DNA from: Rhynchosporium graminicola | Taxonomy: Eukaryota; Ascomycota; Leotiomycetes; Helotiales; Ploettnerulaceae | NCBI GenBank assembly: GCA_900074885.1 | Contig: FJUW01000013.1 | Span: 663,580-727,579 of the forward strand | DNA: 64,000 nt | Reading direction: 5' to 3' | Shown here: in pieces, positions 45,688-57,535 of the stretch | Numbering within the stretch: position 1 is the first letter of the stretch | How the letters are laid out: the number at the start of each line of letters is the position of its first letter | Made by a program: the position numbers and the translations under genes | Notes under the pieces: generated by a model | The model's database searches: none | Told to the model about the DNA's origin: nothing | Seen by the model: only the letters and a program-made list of their open reading frames with translations

Positions 45688-47472
45688 TCACATGATTTGC
45701 TCGAGGTTCGCCATACCAGAGAAGCTGTTGAACAGATCTCGCTTATTTGGTGTCGTCGTATCAACAGTCGTTAGGTTCAAGTTGCCAATCTCGCACCAAT
45801 TCTTGTAGTTCTGCCCATCATTAGCCAGCAATCATAGAAGCCAGACATCCAAGAAAATAGAAAACATGACTTACGATACAACTCAAAAACTTGCACCAGC
45901 TGCAAGTCTTCCGATCCTGATAGAAATTCCTCATCAGAACAATGAAAACCACCAACACGAAGACCAAACTTCCAGCCCTGACCAGCCACCAAGCCCACCA
46001 GAGCCCCTTACGGCCTTTAAAGAAGCCTACAGGGTTCTTGACGAAACCCGTGATGCCAGCGTTGGGCTTCCCGCTATCACTTGCCATCGTACGAACTGAT
46101 GTATAAGGCGGATCGTCTTCGCCAGTCCGCTTGCGCAGGGCGTTGGGCGAGTGAAGGATGCATATTCCGAGGACAAGTCCCATCAAGAACCCTCCAATAT
46201 GCGAGAAATTGTCCAAACCTGGTAGGAGACCAAGACCGAATGAGATGACGATATCGAGTAAGATGAAGGCGAGATCCTTCCATGGTGATTTTCGATCGCC
46301 CCAGGTGTATAATAGGTCGAGAAGCATGAGGGCAATGATACCGAAAAGTGCACCTGATGCTCCGGTTGAAGCGATACCGGTTGCGGCGAGGTTGCCACCG
46401 AGAACGAAACCAAAGATTCCAGAAGAGAAGTAAACGAGAAAATATCGGATCGGTCCGATAGCTATCTCCATCTCCTTTCCCAACGTCATCTGAAGCAACA
46501 TGTTGAAGCCGATATGGATGATTCCGGCGTGGAGGAAGATGGGTACGATGAATCTGAACCACTGATTAGGTGCGTTCTCGACTTCATTGAGAGGTACTGT
46601 TCTGTCTCCTGGGAAGACGGGATTTTGCTTCTCAGGCATGTTGAATCCGCAGAGTTGGGCCAGTGTACAGTTCTGGTTGGCGTTTGAAGTCGTGTCTGGG
46701 CAAGGCCATGAGATAGGGCCGCCTACAGCCCGATTCTGAACACCATCCACGGAATGCATACATGGGACAAACCGAGCTCCCATATTGATCAAGACATAGG
46801 GCGAAGGTCCGATCATAGGGTTGAAATTGGGCTTTATTTCGATTGGAGATCCTGTTAATATGCCTGGTATCCGTTAGCAGATTTCCATTCATACCACCGC
46901 CGACTGTACGCACCATTCTTCGCGATTTCCCCAATAAAAACACCGACTTGTATTACTGTAAGGATATACGTAACCCAAGGTATTCTGCTTTTCCGATTCT
47001 TCAACATCCCGCTTACTCTATTCTTCTTCCGCCCCTCTTCAAGATGTGCTGGCGCAACAGGTGCATCGTAAACATGGTCTGTCGGTACATTGCTGTCTTT
47101 GTTCGGTAATCCAGGATGATCTTTCAGCGGAATATTATCCTGATACGAATTCGAAGCTTCAAGTCTGCCTGCCCCGCCTTGTCCATAATACCGCGAATCC
47201 TGCCCTAGAGTACTTTGACTGTCGAAGCGGTTTGGGGCCTGGGGAGCTGGATAGACGTGGTCATCGAAGGGCGCTTCGAAGGGGGATACTGGAGATGTGT
47301 TGTTGTGTGGCCTTGTGGGCACTTGGGTGTGATATGACGGTGCTAGTGATGGGGCAGCAGGGGGGTATGGTGGTATTGCCGTTTGAGGATTGTAGGATTG
47401 GTATGTATTGCTATGATATTGTTGTGGGGTTTCCTGTCGTGAAGTCGGGTTGTAGTAGTTGTTGGCTGCCAT
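45688..47472 (-). CDS. rhomboid family intramembrane serine protease
   Basis: Polytopic protease that cleaves transmembrane substrates. Three exons on the - strand join to 556 residues: 47472-46914, 46863-45875 and 45810-45688. Introns are GTGCGT...CAG (50 nt) and GTAAGT...CAG (64 nt). The N-terminal 150 residues are a Pro/Gln/Tyr/Asn-rich cytosolic tail, followed by a basic K-N-R-K-S-R-I-P-W and the first membrane helix. A long lumenal loop with cysteines precedes the core. The W-R-F region, H-A-G-I-I-H-I-G-F-N, G-A-S-G (nucleophile Ser) and F-S-H-I-G-G-F (catalytic His) are all present, so it should be active. The C-terminus adds another hydrophobic helix and a Cys-rich end, C-S-W-C-K-F-L-S-C, completed by the last exon. 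It resembles the secretory-pathway rhomboids of filamentous fungi, not the mitochondrial Pcp1 type. The substrate is unknown. Confidence 0.9.
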
Positions 47473-49331
47473 GGCGAACGAGGTAATGTTGGTGACACAG
47501 TGGTCGTAGGTTGTCGCTTTGGTTGAATCCGTTGGTATTCAATATTTATGAAACAGGAGAAGGAGAGATGCAAAAGAGTGTCGTGGTTTTGTTTGTTGAA
47601 GAAAGAATGAATGTGGTGAGTGGTCGTCTGAAGTTCGGGAACCTTTCCTCGGGAGCTGAATGGTCGTCGTCCCGTTGTCGTAATAGCGCAAGGCAGAGCA
47701 GGGCTGTGGGTGGATGTTGTGATGCTGTGATGCAGCAGGCTGGCTGGCAGGCAAGTTGAGATGGATCCGCTGATGCACTGCCCCGTCTTTCCTATCAAAA
47801 ATAGATCAGGCCCGGGGACTCCCCTGAAGTTTCAGGAGTTCGCTACTCGAGTAAGCTTAACGTGAATCACTCGTATAGTCAAATACTTTTCGTTCTCCAT
47901 CAGTGGTGTGCAAGCAAACCATTATTTAAATGTGTAGATAGTCCTTTGCTTCTCTCTTCAGCTTCTCCTTCAGACACATCCTATCTATTGCCCTCCTCCC
48001 GCTCAACCTGAAAATTGTGGCCTCTTGACACCAAGAGACCCCGGACTTGCTGAGGCTCTGGTTCGTGTCGGGAGCAGCCGCTTACTCTATTCAATATTCC
48101 GAAGGCTCAAGAGATTCGTCTTCTAAGAAACGGGAAATGAGGAACTGCCATACCTGATAAGAACTCGATGCATATTCCTGCGTAATATATGCACTTGAAG
48201 TTCGAAATTACGACAGGGTCGCAGGATGTTGACTAAAGCACCTGTAGAATCTCATACGTTTGTGTATCTCGGCTTTCACATTGCTCCAACAGGATCCAGC
48301 CAGTGGAAGATCTGAAAGTTGCTACATTGAAATCATACAAACAAGTATGACTTTCACTTGTGTTACAATGTTAGAGAATGAGTTGGCTTGGAACAAGCTG
48401 GGTTTGCCTAACTTCATTATGATGTGTCATACTGAAAGGACCTAAATTCCAAATACGACCATAGACTGAGGATAATATTCTTTATGCAGCTTGTGGAGAA
48501 AGCCAGTAAAGCAGGTGTACCAAGGTAGAGCACTTTCTCTGATTCGGGTCAGTCGTGCCTGGGGTTTGAGAATCGTGACCATATAGCTTAGATCTTCTGC
48601 GTACGTCGAGGGTCTTCGTGTTCACAGATTCTCTGATTAGTGTGGCACTATACGTATTGCTACCTTATTGAGGCTTGAGGCTACCAAGTCATTCTGCTGC
48701 TACAAGATCAGGTTAATCATCAGCTTCGGATCCATGCTCTGTTGATCTAGCTAGGCCTCGGTATTTGAAGATTCCGTCGAATGTGTGATCTCTGCTCAAA
48801 GTGGTTTGGTAAAGTTTATATTACGAGGCTCATTATGACTCAGACTTGGGTCTACTTCTATTTTCCATCTCTGATCTGTTCGCTTATTTGGGGTCTGTTT
48901 TCAAAGCTTCAACTTTTCCTTTCCTCGTAAAATATGTTGAGACGATAAATTATCTTTTGAGAGCCAGGAAATTGGGCACAAATTGGACTATCCAATGACT
49001 GGGGAAATCATATATAAACCCCCATCATTTCAGTGGCAACACCATTGTTGTTTTAATGACGGGACTGTCCTCCTCTCTTGCTTAACACATGTTTCGCTCG
49101 AAAAGCAAGCACCAGATTAATGGACACCTTCCGCCGGATTGAGAAACCTGGCTGTCTCAAACATACGATAGAGGAGTTCATTATCATCCCGCCGCCGTTG
49201 TACTAATCAGATGTGCTTGACATCTTGACTTACCTGAGGCCCAACATTCAGAGGATCTTAGGGCGTCAGAGTGTTACCTTGTCCTGCGCTGGTATTGGAG
49301 TCTATAGATTTGAAAAGTGGCAGAATTTTCC
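47473..49331. other. 1.9-kb spacer
   Basis: Promoter side of the rhomboid gene, then sequence with no gene until the 5S rRNA gene. Contains a short 5S-like fragment at 48447-48468. No tRNA found. Confidence 0.5.
48447..48468 (+). pseudogene. 5S rRNA 5'-end fragment
   Basis: ATACGACCATAGACTG plus the preceding TTCCA matches the start and immediate 5' flank of the 5S gene at 49332, with one mismatch. Sequence after it does not resemble 5S. It is a partial duplication or relic, and too short to be certain. Confidence 0.5.
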
Positions 49332-49450
49332 ACATACGACCATAGACTGGTGAGAAATGGGCATCCCGTCCGCTCTGCCATACACAAGTACCAGATCGGT
49401 GGATTAGTAGTTGGGTGGGTGACCACCAGCGAATACCCACTGTTGTATGT
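49332..49450 (+). rRNA. 5S ribosomal RNA
   Basis: A 119-nt gene transcribed by RNA polymerase III. It starts ACATACGACCATAG, carries the conserved loop CCCGTCCGCTC, and has the internal control region AGTTGGGTGGGTGACCACC followed by AGCGAATA. It ends GTTGTATGT, which pairs with the first nine bases through a full terminal helix with one G-T pair. Two other helices differ from the common fungal sequence but keep pairing (CTGGT with ACCAG, GTGG with CCAC). It stands alone between protein genes, as 5S genes do in many Pezizomycotina, and a T run follows at once. Confidence 0.93.
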
Positions 49451-49451
49451 A

Positions 49452-49456
49452 TTTTT
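49452..49456 (+). terminator. Pol III oligo-T terminator of 5S gene
   Basis: Five T residues directly after the 5S 3' end, preceded by A and followed by C, form a standard RNA polymerase III stop. Confidence 0.8.
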
Positions 49457-49633
49457 CTCAAGTGAGGGTTCTTACATTTTGTCGCCACTGATTGTGGGTT
49501 ATAAATGCAGACCAGGAATGTCACTTGAGTACCAGTATACTCGCTATTTGCTTGGCTTCCGAGAACCATATCTAATCGAACATAATACAATCATAAAATA
49601 GCATACTAGACAATTTGATCTTGATCCATTTTA

Positions 49634-52117
49634 TCATGAGCCTCCAATCTCGCCTTTGACCCACTTCTCCAGCCCACCCCTGGCAATGATCTCCTGTACA
49701 TTCGGAGGCAACTCACCGACCTTCTGACTCCATGTTGGCCCACCCTTCCCCTCTGTGATAACGACCTTACTCCTCTTCACATCCCACAGGAAAGTCCACC
49801 CCGTCCTCCTTGTCAGAACAATCCCTTCTGCCGGACTCGCCTGTTGAGCCGGCGGCGGATTATCCAAACTCTCCTTGTTGCCCGCCGGCTCTTTAACATC
49901 AGACTTCGCCTGGACTTTCTGACTTGAAAAATGCTCGCGTAATCTCTCTACCAGCCTCGGTACTTCGACGCCCATGAGAGCATTATTGATGCTATTCCTT
50001 GCGAAAATGTTACCGAAGCTGCCAGAGACAACGAGAGGGATCTTCTTTGCTAAAATGGCGGTAGCGGCTTGTTCTCTGGAACTTCCACAGCCAAAGTTGA
50101 AACCTGAGACGAGGATATCGCCCTCACGAGCGATAGAGCCAAACGCCGGGTCGTAGTTCTCCATGCATACCTCTGCCATCTTCTCTACGGTGACGTTGTC
50201 TTGGTATGTGTATTTACCAGGGTAGATGCCGTCGGTGTTGATATTATCTGCGTCGCAGAATACGATCTCGCCTTCTACGCGCTCGGGGAAACCGGGCAGG
50301 ATAGCTGTCTGTGCATCATCTGAGGTTTCCTCCTTTGGTGTGGATGCGCCCAGAATGTCTTGTTCGGCTGAGGAGATGATGGAGTCTGCCTGAGATATCA
50401 ATCTGTCCAAAGCTGACTCTATGCTGAATGCTTTGTCTTCTTCAGCAATGCCATTCCCTTCTCCTAGAACAACTTTCGTCACACCCACTGGCTGCTCATA
50501 CCATCCAGGTCCACTGATCTTTCCACTTAATGCACTGGCCGCGACGACCTCTGGACTCGCGAGATAGGCCTTGGCATCTGGAGAGCCCATTCGACCTTTG
50601 AAATTGCGATTGCTGGCACTGATACCCACTTCTCCTGGTTCAAGCAATCCCGTTCCAAGACCGATACAAGGGCCACAACCAGCTGGTAAAGGTCTGGCAC
50701 CTGCATCAAGAAGTGCTTGCCAGTCTCCTGCATCTTCTGCTGCCTCTTGCTCTGGTATCGATGCTGCAGCGATGTAAAATTCTACTCCTGGCGCAATCTT
50801 AGCAGGCGAGCCACATGTCGATGCATCTATGAACACTTTCGCTGCAGCTGCAAGATCTGATGCGCGAGAATTCGTGCATGACACAAGATAAGCCTTGTTG
50901 AGTTTGATGTTTTGAGACTCAAGATCCCGCAGAGGTGTTGCGACCTTGACAGAGTTGGGTCCAGAGACGTACGGAGATAGAGTTGACAAGTTCAGGTATA
51001 ACGACTTTGCGTACGTTGCGCCTTTATCAGCAACCAGTTGATTTTGGATCAAGTCATTAATTCTTGCGTGTGTGAATCGAGAATCAGCAGCATCCTTTCC
51101 ATCAAAAAGAGCACTGGTCGTTGCCTTCGCCCTCATCCATGCCTGAAGCATCGAATCGATAGGGAAGAGACCAGTCAACGCTCCCCACTCGGTCGTCATG
51201 TTCGCAATAGCCAACCGATCATCTACGGGTAAAGTTCGCATCGTTTGCTCTGAACCTGTAAACTCAATGGCATGGTTCAGAACCTCATCATTGTTAAAGA
51301 GTCCGCACAACGCAACAATAACATCCTTTCCGGTGACACCCTTTGGTAAGACGCCTGTCAAGGTTACTTTCGCAATCGGGGGAATCTGCCACCATGTCTT
51401 TCCTGTAGCCCAAATACTGGCCGCATCTGTCCTAACCATAGCTGTTCCTAAGCATCCCACTCCACCATACATGTTGCTATGGCTGTCACTTGCAACAGTC
51501 ATCGTGCCTGGCCACGCATAACCTTCTTCGACCATAATCTGATGTCCAATTCCCCTTCCAGCAGGATAGAAATCCACACCCTGCTTCTTTGCGAATTCCT
51601 CAATTTGCTTATACTTCTTGAGATTCGTTTCACTCTTATTTTGTACATCATGGTCAAGAGTCATAACAATCTGCTTTGGATCGTGAATCTTGCTGGCACC
51701 AATTGACATGAACTTCAGCGCGACAGGCCACGAGTTGTCATGCGTCATGCAGTGGTGTGGTGAAAGTGTGACATAGTCTCCGGATTTGACCACCTTGCCC
51801 TCTGCAAGTCCGAGAGAATACCTCTGGACGATCTTCTCCGTAAGGGTTTGTGGTATTCGAGAAGGAAACTTGAGAGAATTGAGGACCGCAGACGAGGATG
51901 GATCAGAGGCTTGGGCGTGAAAGACATCTTGAAAACGCTGCGCAGTAGATGTGAGTGATCGTAGAATTCCAGGATTTCGGGTTCGAAGAGAGAGAAGGCT
52001 ACAAGATGGTCTGGCCCGCAGACCTTGTAGACCGATTCGTTGCTATACATGTCAGTATGTGCTTATTGGACATGGACCAATCCAAAATAAAAACGGAATG
52101 TCACTTACTGGTATCAT
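49634..52117 (-). CDS. LYS4: homoaconitase, mitochondrial
   Basis: Fe-S hydro-lyase that converts homocitrate or cis-homoaconitate to homoisocitrate in the fungal aminoadipate route to lysine, in the mitochondrial matrix. The 805-residue frame needs a 9-nt first exon (52117-52109, encoding M-I-P), a 66-nt intron (GTAAGT, CTGAC branch, TATAG) and a second exon 52042-49634. The in-frame TAG that blocks the long exon upstream is the acceptor itself. Residues 4-45 are Arg/Leu/Ser-rich, like a matrix presequence. The three cluster cysteines are at about 392 (S-C-T-N-S-R), 459 and 462 (G-C-G-P-C-I-G-L-G). [21 protein letters not shown] and [10 protein letters not shown] are all intact. The C-terminal swivel domain and the end (W-V-K-G-E-I) are complete. 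Homoaconitase rather than aconitase is judged from these blocks and the long linker before the swivel. Confidence 0.93.
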
Positions 52118-53028
52118 ATTGGGTCCATTGACTACAAATTCAGAGTCGTGGTAGGGTCAGTTACGGAGAAGGTTTCCCCGGATTCCCAGTAAATTAATCA
52201 TGGTCTTCCAAATGCCTCTTATCTGATTGGTTGTGTGGCTTGCGGTGCCACAATCGGGTGCAGCTCACTTACAATAAGGCCACAGCTAAATCTACATACG
52301 TGAATAGCTAATTGTCCATATGCTAAAATTTATTAACTTGGTGAGTGCATCTAGAGAACTACCCCTCCCATACAAATTTGACTAAAGGGCCGGGATATTA
52401 ATGCATGATGCAAATGTTCATAATTACCTGATTACTCATAAGGCTGAGGATCATAATTGAGGTTATTCAGAGACTTTAACATCGACAGCAATTGTAATGC
52501 GAAGGCTTAAAGGAAGGGCACGTGGATAGGTATGAGCCAGGTACATCAAGGGAGAGGGGGTATATCATGGCATATCACCAATCTATCATTCAGATAGTAA
52601 AGCAGATGCTACTATAGCTAGTGGATTGTTGATTCAGAGAGATGTGATCGGAGGGGTAGAGATATGTACTCAGGATGCAGAGTATAAAGATGATATTAAT
52701 GATCTAGCATAAAAGAGGAAGCCAGCGATATACTGTACATAATTATGCATACAAATCTTGGTGGTGATAAATGCACTCTGCACTTTAGGCTCGTTTAATT
52801 AGCGTATATAAATTTCGCTATTCATGTATGTACCTTAGATTTAGCTGTGGCTTACATACAATAAATAAAGCTGCACGGCTGAAGGACGAGGCTGACTGAG
52901 CAAATCCATCTTCGACGAAGCGGTTGCGAAAACCTTACTCTCTTTCTGTCTTCACCTGATAATGTCATCAAATAGTTACATAACTCTTAAGGTTCACATT
53001 TGGTAATGTTATTTATTCTTTTCACGAC
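52118..53028. promoter_or_regulatory. shared divergent promoter region (LYS4 / MSS1)
   Basis: A 0.9-kb AT-rich spacer between two divergent genes, so it should carry both promoters. I searched by eye for Gcn4/CpcA-type TGACTCA sites near the homoaconitase start and did not find a clear one. No RNA gene or repeat. Confidence 0.45.
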
Positions 53029-55191
53029 ATGCATGCGACAGCGAGACATTGTTCTCGTTATGCCTTCTTGCGATTATGGCATCTGCAACGTCTGCCATTC
53101 GCATCCAGGTATGCCCTGACATTGGGACAATATGAATGGCATTCTGCCAGAAACGCAGATACCGTATCTTCACATCAAAGGTCATTCGGTATTGATACCA
53201 GGCAGCACAACAAAGTTAGAGAACTGTATGAGGGTCAGACAATTTATGCCCTTTCTACAGGTGCTGGAAGAGCTGCAATAGCCATTATTCGTATTTCTGG
53301 CCCTGCTTGTAACCGGATTTACACGGCTCTCTGCCCAGACCAGAAGCTCCCCCGGAGACGATATGCTGCACTACGAACCCTCTATCACCCAGCAGACGAG
53401 AAGAATGTCCTAGATTCGGACGCCGTAGTACTACGGTTTGATGGACCAAATACAGCTACAGGGGAAGACATGCTAGAATTACATGTACACGGTGGACCTG
53501 CCACAGTGAAAGCAGTCATGTCTGCTATCTCAGAAGTCGACCCCGAAGCCATTCATGCTGCAGGTCCTGGAGAATTCACGCGCCGAGCGTTCGACAACAA
53601 CAAACTCGATCTGGGACAAATTGAGTCATTGGGCGACACTCTCTCTGCTGAAACAGAGTTGCAACGCCGTGCTGCTTTGCGAGGGCGTTCTGGGGAGCTC
53701 AGTCGAATCTACGAGGAATGGCGCCATTCATTGATCGAAGAGCTATCCTATGCAGCGGCCGATTCTGATCACTCAGAAGACCACAGCTTGGACATGGAAG
53801 GGATTTGGCCTCGTATTATCAGTAAGGTCGAAAAAATGCAGCGAGATATGATACTCCATCAGCAGGGAGCACAACGTGGATCCTTACTACGGAAAGGAAT
53901 TCAAGTGTCGTTGATTGGTCGACCAAATGCTGGGAAGAGCTCTTTGTTCAATCTAATTGTAGGAAGCAATGCTTCTATCATCAATGAAGAAGCAGGAACG
54001 ACCAGAGATATCGTCGAAGCTACCGTTGACTACAATGGATACCGTTGTACTTTTGCAGATACTGCTGGGGTACGAGCCGCAGATAACGCTGGAAATTCAG
54101 ATATTGGTTCAATTGAGCAAGAGGGCATCCACAGGGCCATGGTAAAGGCTGCGGGTGCAGACGTGCTTATCTACGTTGCTTCCGTCGAACCTGATCCGGA
54201 AATCTCATCGGGAAGCTCATCTGAAAGCTCACCAGGATGTAGTATCCCCTTCATGGAGGATATCCTTCCTCTAATTATAGGAAATAATGGTGCACTGAAG
54301 CCACTCCTTGTCGTGGTCAATAAAATCGACCGACTATCTAAAGCTCAATATAAAGGTGTTGGAGCCGCTTTCATCGAGAACGTACGCCAGTCTATCACGA
54401 CCTTTTTGAGCGAGCGTTCAAATCAATTTGCAGTCACTCCAGTATTCGGAGCCACATATGAGACGGCCACTGCCCTGGTATCAGCCACCAAAGCTCAAAA
54501 AAATCTTATGAAGGAGAGCCAAATGAATAGTATTACAGAAGGGCTTTTGACCCTTTTCAGAAACATGACGGAAATGCCCGTTGAATCCGAACATCTCATC
54601 GGGGTCACAGAGCGTCAAAGTCGGCTTTTAAAGTCCTGCTCCACGCATCTAGGGGAATTTCTTACGGAGGCGCAGCGTAGTAGGTCCCCCGTTGCCTTTT
54701 CCCAATGTCGCAAGATAATCCTGAGACATCATTTACCCTGTTCTCCAAATCCTTTGAATGTTGTAAGATATTCTTAGGACATTTCTTACCAACTCTCCAA
54801 TACCTCTTTAATGTCCCCAAATATTCTTGGGACATTATTTACCCTATTCATCAAAGCCTCTTGAATATCTCCAAATTTTCTTGGGACATTATTTGCGCTA
54901 TCCACCTATCCCTCTTGATGTCGCAAGATATGTTTGTGACATTATTTACCTTATTTTCTAAAGCCTTTTGAATGTCGCAAAATATTCTGGGGACATTACC
55001 CGAACACCCTATTAATCGGGCCATTACTAACTTGCCTAGATACAGGACCACAACCTGACAATTCCATCGCCACTTATCACTTAGAACAAGCCGCTAAATG
55101 TTTGGCCGAGATGACAGGAAGACATGAGGGGGCGGGAGATGTTGAGGAGATCCTTGGTCGCGTGTTTGCAAAGTTCTGTATCGGGAAATAA
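53029..55191 (+). CDS. MSS1: mitochondrial tRNA-modification GTPase MSS1 (MnmE)
   Basis: With Mto1 (MnmG) it modifies the wobble uridine of mitochondrial tRNAs. Two exons, 53029-54676 and 55040-55191, join to 599 residues. Exon 1 begins with an Arg/His/Leu-rich presequence and then the folate-binding TrmE domain (S-T-G-A-G-R-A-A-I-A-I-I-R-I-S-G-P, G-E-D-M-L-E-L-H-V-H-G-G). The GTPase domain has G1 G-R-P-N-A-G-K-S-S (297-305), G2 E-A-G-T-T-R-D, G3 D-T-A-G and G4 N-K-I-D (431-434). Without splicing the frame stops at 54777 and lacks the catalytic tail. Exon 2 supplies A-T-Y-H-L-E-Q-A-A, M-T-G-R and the invariant ending F-C-I-G-K with its essential cysteine. The 363-nt intron has a weak GTAGTA donor, a perfect TACTAAC branch site and a TAG acceptor, and is mostly a 53-bp tandem repeat. 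The donor could lie a few bases away. Confidence 0.9.
54704..55005 (+). repeat. 53-bp minisatellite inside the MSS1 intron
   Basis: Nearly six tandem units of 53-54 bp start at about 54704, 54757, 54810, 54864, 54917 and 54971. The consensus reads roughly AATGTCGCAAGATATTCTTG, then GGACATTATTTACCC, then a variable TATTCxCCAAAGCCTCTTG. The units differ at many positions, so the array is old. The first unit starts 27 nt after the donor and the last ends about 33 nt before the acceptor. Confidence 0.9.
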
Positions 55192-55206
55192 CCGCACAAT
55201 CTACGA

Positions 55207-55740
55207 TTTTCGTAAAGTCCTCTAACAGTCTGGTGACTTTCGAGTATTGCTTCTAGCAATGTCTTATGATATTTTCATGACTTTGACATCGAACTACAAT
55301 ATTGAAAATTGTGCGAGCTCTAAGATGAGCAATCTATAAATCAAGCAATGTCCTCAAACAGTATTGCGACTTTCACGTGCTGCTTCTGGTAATGCCCCAT
55401 CATATTTTCGGGAGTTCGACATCGAACTATGCTATTGAGATATACTTGCTATAAGACGAGCAATCTCCCAATCAAGTAAAGGTCTCGGAAAGTCTTGTGA
55501 CTTCAAATTTTACTTTTCGCATGTAAATAATGTGCCGAGGTTTTTTCGTGATTCTGGTATAAACATTTCAACTCATAATTTTGAAATGCATTTCCCCAAA
55601 GACTAGCACTACAAAGATCGAGCAATGTCCTCAAACTGCCTTGTAGCTTTCAAGTATTATTTCTAGTAATATCCTGTGATACTTTTGTGACTTAGTATCG
55701 AATTACAGTGTTGAAGATTATTTTCGTGAGTTCTCTCTCC
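55207..55740 (+). repeat. ~135-bp diverged tandem repeat, about four units
   Basis: Immediately downstream of MSS1. Units begin near 55217, 55350, 55484 and 55627 with GTCCTC(A/T)AAC, then TTG(C/T)GACTTTC, TATTGCTTCTAG(C/T)AATG, ATATTTTCxTGACTT, CATCGAACTAC and ATTGA. Similarity is loose but the order is kept. A weaker related stretch lies at about 63003-63100. No coding potential. Confidence 0.6.
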
Positions 55741-57535
55741 ACCAGAGATGAAGTTGCCTCACTCACGTTGATGCGTCGAACGCCTTTTGTTGGCACGAAG
55801 AGGCCTTACAGCGAACAGCTTCAAGGCGTTCGACTCTTCGCAAGCATTACTCTACTTCTCTATTCACAGCCGTCAGAAACATGATTTGCTTCTAAGCGTA
55901 TCTTACAAGTATCAGACTCTCACAAAAAAGCAAGCACATTCAAGCACGAACTGTTGTACTCAAACAGTTCAAGAACAGTCGTGCCCCCAGATCTTGACAA
56001 GAGCATGCGACAATAAATACCCGATGTTTCAAAACAAGCTCGACAAGCTGTGAACAGAAGCCGACGAAAATCCCCTTACGCAGCAGACCGCCGATGGCTC
56101 ATCATACTGAACCTCAAAAGAGAAGCGCCTATCGCTGTGTCTCTGTCAATGTTCTCGCTTACTGGCTTCTACGGAGCTTCAATTTGAAACAAATGGAAAT
56201 CTGGGTCGTGCAGGAGCTGAATCTAAGCATATCTTTTGAGGTTGGAACCCCCTGGCCAAGTGAGTAGAATAATATCCCCAAAGACCGTCGATCGAAGTCA
56301 GTCTAAAAATGTAAACAAACCGATGGAATGCAAGTCGTGCCTGTCCCATCTCCAATCACTGATATTGGGACGATTTACAGAACATGACCGACCAGGAGTT
56401 CTCGACTCATTCAGCCAGTTCCAGTCCAATCAGTCCACTCTTCAAGCCTTACGCGCATAAGGCTAGATATGAGGCCTTAGACTATAAATGGTTAGTGACA
56501 GGTACAAGCTGTCCTGTTTGGCCAATCATAGCCATCAGGTGGTACCTTAATTCTGGAGTCGTGCCCCTGTCGGACACTCTAGTTGCCGCTGCTGGTGGCT
56601 CCCCCTTCGAAACTCCACGCCCGGCATCCCCTCTCATCCGAATCCACCGTCGAACGCAGCAAACGCCCATACACTCATTCCAAAACGACCATCCCTCCTC
56701 ATTCCTTTTGCGCAAACAGACATCATCCAGCCAAGTCCATCGCTCCATAGACATTCACACTCATTGACCACTATTGAAAAGAAGTACACATTCCCATCAT
56801 CGCACGACATCCAACTCAGCTCGACGTCCCTCCCCCTCACTTGCGCGACATCACCGGCCCATCGCATTGAATCGACCCTCGGGGTGGATAGTAGCGGTCC
56901 TGTCACCCAACCTGTCTTCCTGCGACAACTCCTCCGCCTTGATCGTCGCTACGCCGTCCAATCTTACATCCGGTGCCCAGCGATCAAACCTCGCGACAAC
57001 ATTATAGACAGTGGGACCACAGGAAAGGATTTCATCAACACATAGCCGCATGGAAGTTGTGGCTAAGGAGTCCCGACGATACTCAACTTCAGTTTGGATA
57101 GTTGCAGCGTAGTACTCGGACACGATTTCGTTGTTGGACAATAGGAACCGCTACGCGACCAACATCAATCTCGAGTCCAAGTTGCGGCGGAACACAATAG
57201 CTTAGGAGACAATGCTTTACGAAGGCCGACAATAGCAAGCCTCTGCTCTTATTATCTCAATAACGACGACCAGATCACCACGTCTCTCCATATTTCTTTC
57301 CAGTCCTTCCGTCGCGAATTGATACCCAACAATCTTCTGCACAGTCGATTGCTTCGCAGGCGGAGAACGACAAGTGCAAGTTGATCTGAGATCCTCAGGT
57401 CTCTCGAACTCAACACACCCACATACAGTCTTCACCACCCACTACACCCATCCTACGCTTTCACGACTTCAATTCTAGCCAGGCGCTCACATCGTATCTG
57501 CAGAGCCAGATCTTTTCGATTTTAATTCTTTCCCG
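55741..57535. other. spacer and probable KCH1 leader
   Basis: No supported gene. From about 56560 the + strand becomes C-rich and carries several overlapping frames, as expected for a long 5' untranslated region of the KCH1 gene. Frames on the - strand (56482-57141) are its shadows. Confidence 0.4.

Noticed and set aside
51745..52050. 101-codon - strand frame starting M-Y-S-N as the homoaconitase N-terminus
   Set aside because: It is in a different frame from the enzyme. The M-I-P micro-exon gives the correct frame and a presequence.
54677..54777. Continuation of the MSS1 frame past 54676 to a stop at 54777
   Set aside because: These residues do not resemble any MnmE end and run into the minisatellite. 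The true C-terminus with F-C-I-G-K is at 55040-55191.
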